From the NCBI RefSeq assembly GCF_002939475.1, contig NZ_PKFQ01000001.1:5453001-5517000 (forward strand): a DNA stretch of 64,000 nucleotides. The letters are read 5' to 3'. Positions 21,177 through 27,680 of the stretch are shown piece by piece (position 1 is the first letter of the stretch; each line of letters opens with the position of its first letter). The translations under genes were made by a program, and so were the position numbers. The notes under the pieces were generated by a model, which saw only the letters and a program-made list of their open reading frames with translations, was not told the origin of the DNA and did not search any database. The stretch comes from Streptomyces cinnamoneus (GTDB taxonomy: Bacteria > Actinomycetota > Actinomycetes > Streptomycetales > Streptomycetaceae).

Positions 21177-21731
21177 TCAGCCGGGATTGAGGGAGTGGTC
21201 GATGCGCGCGACGGTCTCGGCGTCGACGGACGGCACGTCCCAGCGGCACTCCACCGGGGGGCGCGTGACCCGCTCGAGGATGAGGGAGGCGACGATCTCG
21301 GCCTCCTGCTCCTCCTCGGTGGAGTAGCTCGTGCGCCCGAGCACCTCGCGGACGAGCCTCGGGTCCAGGTTGGGCAGCAGCCGGCCGATCCCGGTCGGGT
21401 CGGGCCCGGTGGAGTCGGAGTGGCGGCACAGCATGTGTGCGAGCTCGTGGGCGATGATGTGGTCGCGGTGCAGCCGGCTGGTGTTCGCCTCGACGATGAT
21501 GATGTCGGCGACGTCCGTGGCGAGCCACATGCCGCACGGGGTCTCGGCTCCCAGGGGGAGCGGCACGAGCTGGATCGGACGGCCGCGGTCCGTGCTGAGC
21601 CGGTCCGTGAGCGTGGCGATGCTGCACCCGTCGGGCAGGTCCAGACGGGCCAGGATCGCTTCGGAAGCCCGGCGCAGGCGCTTGAGGTCTCCTTTACGGA
21701 CCTGCTGCCGCGCCCGGGAGACGGTGGCCAC
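21177..21731 (-). CDS. ImmA/IrrE-type zinc metallopeptidase
   Basis: 184 residues with HELAH at 95-99 followed by MLCRH, and a downstream EEEQEAE segment fitting the third zinc ligand of the ImmA/IrrE (COG2856) fold. Members cleave repressors or act with an XRE partner in toxin-antitoxin-like loci. GTG start with a weak upstream site. The usual upstream XRE gene is missing: the 375 bp before it hold no helix-turn-helix frame. It is probably the first gene of an operon with the MAB_1171c protein and the aldo/keto reductase. Confidence 0.88.
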   Translation of the reverse strand: MATVSRARQQVRKGDLKRLRRASEAILARLDLPDGCSIATLTDRLSTDRGRPIQLVPLPLGAETPCGMWLATDVADIIIVEANTSRLHRDHIIAHELAHMLCRHSDSTGPDPTGIGRLLPNLDPRLVREVLGRTSYSTEEEQEAEIVASLILERVTRPPVECRWDVPSVDAETVARIDHSLNPG

Positions 21732-22106
21732 GGCTGAAGGCTACCCTTTGCCCGCCACAGGCGTCCCGGCCCTTCGCAAGAGAGCGTGTTCCGTGTGGAC
21801 GCGCGGACTCCGCGACATGTCATTCTCCCTGACGCACCGTTCCACTACCACTGTCCTGTGCAACTGCCTCGCTGTCGGCGATGGTAGCTCTCAAGGCCGA
21901 CAACGCCTCGGTGAGGGTGGCTGAAATCGTTCGACGGGGGAACGCCTGTCTTGTTTTGGTGGTTCGGCGTCGCTCGCGCACCGGGGCACATGGGACGATG
22001 CCACCCGATACGTACGTCAGGCGTGTCATTCAGCCTAACCGGTGCGTGTTCCTCCCTAGAATCGCGGGATGTACATAGCCAGCACGTTCCCCGGAGGGGT
22101 GATCCG
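21732..22106. other. Divergent intergenic region, no gene recognised
   Basis: 375 bp between the ImmA/IrrE peptidase and the SepF-like gene. A TAGAAT hexamer at 22057-22062 could be the -10 of the rightward promoter (start about 22069), but its -35 is poor. A 69-codon minus frame at 21820-22029 shows no recognisable domain. Confidence 0.5.
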
Positions 22107-22514
22107 GTGAACCGGTCCGAGGCCACCGACGAGCAGTGGGAGGGACTGGCCGAGGTCGTCCCGCTGAGAGGTCACCAGGCATGGCCGTCCTGGCCCGACC
22201 ACCGGGCCCTGCCCGAGGAGGAGCCCGAGCGGGACCGCCGGCGGCTCGTCGTGCTCCGCGTCCAGGTCTTCGCGGACGCGCGCGAGGTCGCCGAGCACCT
22301 GATCGCCCGCGTTCCGGTGCTGCTGGACCTCACCAGCGCCGACATCGACGTCGCCAAGCGGATCCTGGACTTCTCCAGCGGCGTCGTCTTCGGCCTGAGC
22401 AGCGCCATGCACCGGGTCGACACCAATGTCTTTCTGCTCGCTCCCGAAGGGACGGAGGTGGGTTCGGGGTACCCCGATCGTAGGAAGAATGATCAGCTGA
22501 AACGGTTTGGCTGA
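22107..22514 (+). CDS. sflB: SepF-like cell-division protein (SflB-like)
   Basis: 135 residues from GTG 22107, chosen because GGAGG sits at 22093-22097; a longer upstream frame has no ribosome site. The SepF/DUF552 core is clear (RVQVFADAREVAEHLI, LDLTSADIDVAKRILDFSSG, NVFLLAP). SepF links FtsZ to the membrane, but here the N-terminal amphipathic helix of canonical SepF is replaced by an acidic stretch. In S. coelicolor the extra SepF-like proteins are SflA and SflB; the gene order to the right (RNA repair, arcA, argF, acnA) suggests the SCO5967 (SflB) position. Naming rests on that synteny from memory. Confidence 0.85.
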   Translation: MNRSEATDEQWEGLAEVVPLRGHQAWPSWPDHRALPEEEPERDRRRLVVLRVQVFADAREVAEHLIARVPVLLDLTSADIDVAKRILDFSSGVVFGLSSAMHRVDTNVFLLAPEGTEVGSGYPDRRKNDQLKRFG

Positions 22515-22537
22515 GAGGCCCCGCATACGGTCCGGGC

Positions 22538-23686
22538 ATGGACGCCGCCCGCCAGCCTCAGCGCCCCGCCGTGACCGAACTGCGGCTCTCCGCCTTCAAG
22601 TCGCACCGCAACGCCGTCTATCCGCTCGCGCCCCTGACCCTGTTCCGGGGCGCGAGCGGCAGCGGCAAGTCCAGCGCGCTGGAGGCGTACGGGGCGCTCG
22701 CCCGGCTCGCCGGCGGCGACCGCCTCGACGAGGCCCTCGCCCCCGTGGCCGGCGGGGCCCTGGCGTGCGTACCCCAGTCGGCCAGGCCCGACGCCCAGGG
22801 GCGGCGCGGCTTCAGGATCGGCTGCACCGTGGAGGGGCCGGTGGGCCCGGTCCGGCTGGACGTGGCCGTGCAGGCCGAGCCGGAGCTGCGGGTGGTCGGC
22901 GAGCGGCTGAGCGCCTCCGGGCGCGTCCTGTTGTCCACGGCGCTGCGGGACCCGGGCCTGCGCAAGGTCGAGGCCGCCTGGCACACCGCGGGCTCCGTGC
23001 CCGTCACCCGCGCCCCGCTGCCCGACGACCGGCTCGGCACCGCGCTGCTCCCGCTGCGCGTCGCCGGCAAGACCGCCGGACAGCGGATGGTGCTCGACGC
23101 GGCCGAGCAGACCGTGGTCGCGTTGCGCTCCGTCTTCCCCTGCGACCCGCGCCCCGAACTGATGCGCACGCCCGTCGCCGCGCGCGACGGGCTGCTGCGC
23201 GGCGCCTGTGACAACGTTGCCGCGGTGCTCGGCCGGACCCGCAACGAGTGCGTCACCCGGCACGCGGCCCTGGTCGCGGCCGCGGGGGCCGGCTGCCGGG
23301 GGCAGGTCGAGGGGCTGGGCGTGGAGGGCCTGACGGGCGGTCTCGTACGGGCCGTGCTGGCCCGCGGCCCGGGCGCGGACACGCCCTTGGAGCGGCTGGG
23401 GGACGGGGAGTTGCGCTATCTGGCCCTGTGCCTGGTCCTGCTGACCGGACCGGGCGTGCTGGAGGTGGATCCGGCCGCCGAGGTGCTGCCCGCGCGCCAG
23501 GTGCTGACCGTGCTGGCCGACGGCTTCGACCGGTGCCTCGACGGCCGCCAGGCGCGGGAGCTGCTGGGACTGGCGGCGCGGATGTGCGAGCGGGGACACA
23601 TCAGGCTGGTGGGGTCGGTGCGGGGGGTGGTGGCAGAGGTGGCCGAGGAGGTGATGGGCGCCTCGATGGTAGACCTGGAGGTGTGA
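22538..23686 (+). CDS. AAA/SMC-like ATPase
   Basis: 382 residues. The N-terminus reads like RecF/SMC-type ATPases: ELRLSAFKSHRNAVYPLAPL, then Walker A GASGSGKSS (about 38-46). A later LGDGELRYLALCLVLL segment resembles the ABC-type signature, followed by an LEVDPAAEVL strand in the Walker B area, although the usual DEP triad is not obvious. There is no long coiled coil, so it is a compact AAA_15/AAA_21-type protein. It starts 24 bp after the SepF-like gene and overlaps the MazG gene by GTGA, suggesting one operon. Substrate unknown. Confidence 0.82.
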   Translation: MDAARQPQRPAVTELRLSAFKSHRNAVYPLAPLTLFRGASGSGKSSALEAYGALARLAGGDRLDEALAPVAGGALACVPQSARPDAQGRRGFRIGCTVEGPVGPVRLDVAVQAEPELRVVGERLSASGRVLLSTALRDPGLRKVEAAWHTAGSVPVTRAPLPDDRLGTALLPLRVAGKTAGQRMVLDAAEQTVVALRSVFPCDPRPELMRTPVAARDGLLRGACDNVAAVLGRTRNECVTRHAALVAAAGAGCRGQVEGLGVEGLTGGLVRAVLARGPGADTPLERLGDGELRYLALCLVLLTGPGVLEVDPAAEVLPARQVLTVLADGFDRCLDGRQARELLGLAARMCERGHIRLVGSVRGVVAEVAEEVMGASMVDLEV

Positions 23687-24138
23687 CGGAAGACCAGGCA
23701 GAAGACCGGACGGAGCAGGCAGCGCCCTCGGGGGCCCCGGGACGCGGCGATGGCGTGGGGGGAGGCGGCGCCCTTGAGCTCGGCGCGTTGCAGCGCCGTC
23801 TCGCGGCGTTCGCGGCGGCGCGAGAGTGGCAGCCGTTCCACACGCCCAAGAACCTCGCGGCGGCGCTCAGCGTCGAGGCCTCCGAACTGGTGGAGATCTT
23901 CCAGTGGCTGACGCCCGAGGAGTCGGCGCGGGTGATGGACAGTCCCGGGACGGCGGGGCGGGTCCAGGACGAGGTCGCGGACGTCCTGGCGTATCTGCTC
24001 CAGTTCTGCGACGTGCTGGGGATCGACGTGCTGGCGGCGCTGTCGACGAAGATCGACCGCAACGAGCGGCGCTTTCCGGTACCGGGGGAGCGGGGCGGTG
24101 GGGCCCCGGACGAGGGCGATTGTCACTCTCCGGAGTGA
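23683..24138 (+). CDS. MazG-like nucleotide pyrophosphohydrolase
   Basis: 151 residues from GTG 23683, which overlaps the ATPase stop. After a glycine-rich 30-residue lead comes the all-alpha MazG/RS21-C6 fold: KNLAAALSVEASELVEIFQW (ExxE metal site) and DEVADVLAYLLQFCDVLGID (ExxxD metal site), then KIDRNERRFP. These enzymes hydrolyse (deoxy)nucleoside triphosphates to the monophosphate, typically for house-cleaning of modified dNTPs. Small members like this resemble MazG-like/RS21-C6 proteins rather than the two-domain MazG. Confidence 0.88.
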   Translation: MTEDQAEDRTEQAAPSGAPGRGDGVGGGGALELGALQRRLAAFAAAREWQPFHTPKNLAAALSVEASELVEIFQWLTPEESARVMDSPGTAGRVQDEVADVLAYLLQFCDVLGIDVLAALSTKIDRNERRFPVPGERGGGAPDEGDCHSPE

Positions 24139-24224
24139 TGGGGTTGTCCACACCGCATTTGGTATCCACAGATTTCTGAATTCCCCTGGCTTTTCCGGCG
24201 GTTAGTCATCACTCTGGGTAGTGA
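24123..24224. promoter_or_regulatory. Paired inverted repeats and DnaA-box-like sites
   Basis: Two related inverted repeats, TCACTCTCCGGAGTGA (24123-24138, overlapping the mazG-like stop) and TCACTCTGGGTAGTGA (24209-24224), bracket two same-direction DnaA-box-like nonamers, TTGTCCACA (24144-24152) and GTATCCACA (24162-24170). The first nonamer is the exact Streptomyces DnaA-box consensus. The region precedes the DUF6099-like gene. Confidence 0.5.
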
Positions 24225-24257
24225 GAGCGGGCGGACGGAAAATATGGGGGATCGGTC

Positions 24258-24716
24258 ATGGACGCGGCGCGGCTGATCGAGGTCACACGGCACGCCCTGG
24301 CGCGGGCCGGGGCGGTGGAGGACATCGTCGTTGAGGCATGGCAGGCACAGGCGCTGGCGGAGGCGGTCGGGAGTCATCTCGCGGCGCACGGGCCCTTTGA
24401 AGTGCGGGCGGCGGCCCGGGGCCTGAGCGAGGCGGGCGGCAGGGCCTCCGGCGCGCTGTGCCGGATCGCCCTGCGCGCCGGAGGCTTACGGGCGGCGCAG
24501 CTGGGTGAAGTGCGCGACCCGTGGAGTGCGTTGACGGACCTCGGCGACCTCCTCGGGGAGGTGGGCATAGCCCTGGTGGGCGTCGCCTGCGCGTGCGAGG
24601 AGGACGCCGTCTACTGGCAGTGCATCGAGGCGATCGACGCCGCCGACGAGACGAGCGACCGGATCAGCGGACTGCTGAGACGGCTCACCCTGCGGGAGCG
24701 GGGAGGTGCGGCGTGA
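24258..24716 (+). CDS. Conserved actinobacterial protein of unknown function (DUF6099-like)
   Basis: 152 residues, helical, no signal peptide or membrane segment. It begins MDAARLIEVTRHALARAG and ends with YWQCIEAIDAADETSDRI. The pattern recalls the Streptomyces DUF6099 family, whose function is unknown. ATG 24258 follows a GGGGGAT site. It lies alone, preceded by DnaA-box-like sites and a TCACTC/AGTGA inverted repeat, and is followed by a convergent small gene. Confidence 0.75.
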   Translation: MDAARLIEVTRHALARAGAVEDIVVEAWQAQALAEAVGSHLAAHGPFEVRAAARGLSEAGGRASGALCRIALRAGGLRAAQLGEVRDPWSALTDLGDLLGEVGIALVGVACACEEDAVYWQCIEAIDAADETSDRISGLLRRLTLRERGGAA

Positions 24717-24742
24717 GGTGCCGCCGCGAGCGGGGGTGTGCG

Positions 24743-24952
24743 TCAGGCGTGGTCCTCGTCGCCCTGCGACGCGAGTCGCTCGGCGGTCGCCTGGGCCGAC
24801 GACTGAAGGTCGGCGTCGAGCCGGGTCAGATCGGCGTTGAGCGCTGCCATCAGTTCCTCCATCTGTTGCAGCAGGCCCTTGGGCGCGCCCTGTTGCCCGG
24901 GGGCGGCGGCCTGGGTGGGCACCGCCTCGTCGGGCGCGGCTTCCTGGGTCAT
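24743..24952 (-). CDS. Small acidic helical protein, unknown
   Basis: 69 residues from ATG 24952 behind a strong GAGGAGG. An Ala/Pro/Gln-rich first third (to about residue 28) is followed by an amphipathic helix, LLQQMEELMAALNADLTRLD and ADLQSSAQATAERLA, likely a short coiled coil. There are no cysteines and no signal peptide. I do not recognise a family; the strong ribosome site, GC-rich third positions and ordered helix support a real gene. Confidence 0.65.
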   Translation of the reverse strand: MTQEAAPDEAVPTQAAAPGQQGAPKGLLQQMEELMAALNADLTRLDADLQSSAQATAERLASQGDEDHA

Positions 24953-25225
24953 CGTGGCCTCCTCGGCCCTCGCCCTCCCGGAGCGGGCGGGCGGTGTTGC
25001 GGTCGTCGCCACCGGCAGCGGACACCGGTGCGCGGGCCGGGCGGTCCGGCTCCGCCCGAGCCAACGACCACCGGGCGCGCCGGACACTGGCCCGTACTCC
25101 GTAGGCCGGCGGCGGGCCGGGAATTTCACCCTGCCGGGCCGATTCGGGCGGCGCGGTCCGTGATCGGTTGACGGGTGCTCGAAAAGTGCAGGATGGAGGG
25201 GACCGCAAACAGAGGAGCCACCGCC

Positions 25226-26134
25226 ATGTCCGCCCCCACCGCACCGCTGGCCACCGCGCTCGCCCGAGGACCCCTGGCCCTGGACGGGGGACTGTCCAAC
25301 CAGCTGGCGGCCCAGGGGTGCGACCTGTCCGACGAGCTGTGGTCGGCCCGGCTGCTCGCCGACGACCCGCGCCAGATCGAAGCGGCCCACACCGCGTACG
25401 CCCGGGCCGGGGCGCAGGTGCTCATCACCTCCAGCTACCAGGCCACCTTCGAGGGGTTCGCCCGCCGTGGCCTGGGCTGGGAGGAGGCCGCCGTCCTGCT
25501 GCGGCGCAGCGTGACCCTGGCCCGGCGGGCGGCGGGGCGGGTGGAGCAGCAGGTGTGGGTCGCCGCGTCCGTGGGGCCGTACGGAGCCATGCTCGCCGAC
25601 GGCAGCGAGTACCGCGGGCGGTACGGGCTCTCCGTGGCCGAGCTGGAGCGCTTCCACCGGCCCCGCGTGGAGACGCTGGCCGAGGCCGGCCCCGACGTCC
25701 TCGCGCTGGAGACGGTGCCCGACGCGGACGAGGCGGAGGCGTTGCTGAGGGCGGTGCGCGGGTGCGGGGTACCCGTGTGGCTGTCCTACAGCGTGGCGGG
25801 GGAGCACACCCGTGCCGGGCAGCCGCTGGCGGAGGCGTTCGCGCTCGCCGCCGGCGACGAGCAGGTGGTGGCGGTCGGGGTCAACTGCTGTGAGCCGGGC
25901 GATGTGGAGCGGGCGGTGGAGACGGCCGCGCGGGTCACCGGGAAACCGGTGGTGGCCTATCCGAACAGTGGGGAGGGCTGGGACGCCCGGGAGCGGCGGT
26001 GGCGGGGGCTGCCCACCTTCGACCCCGCCCGGGTGGGCCGGTGGACGGCGGCCGGGGCCCGGCTGGTCGGCGGATGCTGCCGGGTCGGCCCGGACCGGAT
26101 CGCGGAACTGGCCCAGGTGCTGAAAAACCCATAG
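25226..26134 (+). CDS. mmuM: Homocysteine S-methyltransferase
   Basis: 302 residues. Transfers a methyl group from S-methylmethionine (or SAM) to homocysteine, giving methionine. The fold starts with LALDGGLSNQLAAQG; zinc ligands are the Cys of GVNCCEP and the double Cys of GGCCRVGP; the PNSGEGWD motif is also family-typical. ATG 25226 follows AGAGGAG; an in-frame upstream start at 25175 has no good site. Stands alone between a convergent small gene and hen1. Confidence 0.93.
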   Translation: MSAPTAPLATALARGPLALDGGLSNQLAAQGCDLSDELWSARLLADDPRQIEAAHTAYARAGAQVLITSSYQATFEGFARRGLGWEEAAVLLRRSVTLARRAAGRVEQQVWVAASVGPYGAMLADGSEYRGRYGLSVAELERFHRPRVETLAEAGPDVLALETVPDADEAEALLRAVRGCGVPVWLSYSVAGEHTRAGQPLAEAFALAAGDEQVVAVGVNCCEPGDVERAVETAARVTGKPVVAYPNSGEGWDARERRWRGLPTFDPARVGRWTAAGARLVGGCCRVGPDRIAELAQVLKNP

Positions 26135-26168
26135 GAACGGGGCCATAAGGGGGGAGATACTGTGCCGT

Positions 26169-27680
26169 GTGTTTCTGACGATCAGTACGACCGGCACTCC
26201 GGAGAATCCGGCGACCGACCTCGGGTTCCTGCTGCACAAGCACCCCGAGAAGGCGCAGCGGTTCTCCACCTCCCACGGCACCGCGCACGTCCTCTACCCC
26301 GAGGCGGGCGTGGAGCGCTGCACGGCGGCGCTGCTGCTGGAGGTCGATCCGGTGGCACTCGTGCGGCGCGGCAAGGGCAAGGAGCGCGGCGGCCCGGCCG
26401 ACCCGACGCTGGCCCAGTACGTCAACGACCGCCCCTACGCGGCGTCCTCGCTGCTGGCCGTGGCGCTCGGCAGCGTGTTCTCCAGCGCCGTCAAGGGGCA
26501 GTGCGCGGCCCGGCCGGAGCTGCCCGGGCGGGCCCGGCCCCTGCGCGTCGAGGTGCCCGCACTGCCCGCGCGCGGTGGCGCCGCCCTGATCGCACGGCTC
26601 TTCGAGCCGCTGGGCTGGACGGTGACGGCCCGGCCGGTCGCCCTGGACGAGCGGTTCCCCGAGTGGGGCGAGTCCCGGTACGTGTCGCTGGTGCTGGAGG
26701 GCGAGCTGCGGCTCGCGGACGCGCTGCGACACCTCTACGTCCTGCTGCCCGTCCTGGACGACGCCAAGCACTACTGGGTGGCGCCCGACGAAGTGGAGAA
26801 GCTGCTGCGCTCCGGCGAGGGCTGGCTGGAGGACCACCCCGAGCAGCGGCTCATCACCAGCCGCTACCTGTCCCGTCGCTGGTCCCTCACCCGCGACGCC
26901 CTGGAGCGCCTCGCCCTCGCCCGGCTCGCCGAGGCCGACGACAGCCGGGCCGAGGAGCTGGACAACGCGGTCGACGAGAAGGACGACACCGAGGAGCGGC
27001 CCCAGCCGCTGGCCGTGCGGCGCCGCGAGGCCGTCGTCGCCGCGCTGCGCGCGTCCGGCGCGGCCCGGGTGCTGGACCTGGGCTGCGGGCAGGGCCAGCT
27101 GGTCGGCGCGCTGCTCCAGGACACGCGGTTCACCGAGATAGTCGGCGTCGACGTGTCGGTGCGGGCGCTGAAGGAGGCCGCGCGCCGGCTGCGCCTGGAC
27201 CGGATGACCGAACGGCAGTCGGCCCGGGTGACCCTCCTGCAGGGCTCCCTCGCCTACACCGACCGCCGGCTGGCGGGCTATGACGCGGCCGTGCTCAGCG
27301 AGGTCGTCGAGCACCTCGACCTGTCGAGGCTGCCCGCCCTGGAGTACGCCGTGTTCGGGGCGGCCCGGCCGGGGACGGTCGTCGTGACGACGCCCAACGC
27401 CGAGTACAACATCCGCTGGGAGACCCTCCCCGCCGGGCACGTACGCCACGCCGACCACCGCTTCGAGTGGACCCGGGAGGAGTTCCGCGCCTGGGCCGAC
27501 CGGGTCGCCGGGCGGCACGGCTACGCCGTCGAGTTCACACCGGTCGGCGCCGACGACCCCGAGGTGGGGCCGCCCACGCAGATGGCCGTCTTCCGCAGGA
27601 ACGACACCGGGAACGCCCCCCAGGGCACCGACGGCGAACGCGGCACCGACGAGACCGCGAAGGAGGAGGAGACCGCATGA
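26169..27680 (+). CDS. hen1: Bacterial Hen1 RNA 3'-terminal ribose 2'-O-methyltransferase
   Basis: 503 residues. Residues 1-250 form the bacteria-specific Hen1 N-terminal domain (LTISTTGTPENPATDLGFLL, ALGSVFSSAVKG), which activates the Pnkp ligase. The C-terminal half is the methyltransferase with SAM motif VLDLGCGQGQLVGALL (from about 299) and the metal-binding Glu/His of SEVVEHLD (about 376). It methylates the 2'-OH at a broken tRNA end before Pnkp seals it, so the repaired RNA resists repeat cleavage. GTG start behind a GGGGGGAGA site; its stop overlaps the Pnkp start by ATGA. The acidic C-terminal tail (about 35 residues) is outside the fold. Confidence 0.95.
   Translation: MFLTISTTGTPENPATDLGFLLHKHPEKAQRFSTSHGTAHVLYPEAGVERCTAALLLEVDPVALVRRGKGKERGGPADPTLAQYVNDRPYAASSLLAVALGSVFSSAVKGQCAARPELPGRARPLRVEVPALPARGGAALIARLFEPLGWTVTARPVALDERFPEWGESRYVSLVLEGELRLADALRHLYVLLPVLDDAKHYWVAPDEVEKLLRSGEGWLEDHPEQRLITSRYLSRRWSLTRDALERLALARLAEADDSRAEELDNAVDEKDDTEERPQPLAVRRREAVVAALRASGAARVLDLGCGQGQLVGALLQDTRFTEIVGVDVSVRALKEAARRLRLDRMTERQSARVTLLQGSLAYTDRRLAGYDAAVLSEVVEHLDLSRLPALEYAVFGAARPGTVVVTTPNAEYNIRWETLPAGHVRHADHRFEWTREEFRAWADRVAGRHGYAVEFTPVGADDPEVGPPTQMAVFRRNDTGNAPQGTDGERGTDETAKEEETA

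Noticed and set aside
21820..22029. Small minus-strand frame as the missing XRE antitoxin of the ImmA/IrrE peptidase
   Set aside because: No helix-turn-helix pattern, no ribosome site, and composition unlike a regulator.
24953..26281. Long minus frame extending the 69-residue small protein upstream through mmuM
   Set aside because: The extension is antisense to mmuM and lacks domains; the GAGGAGG site directly before ATG 24952 marks the real start.
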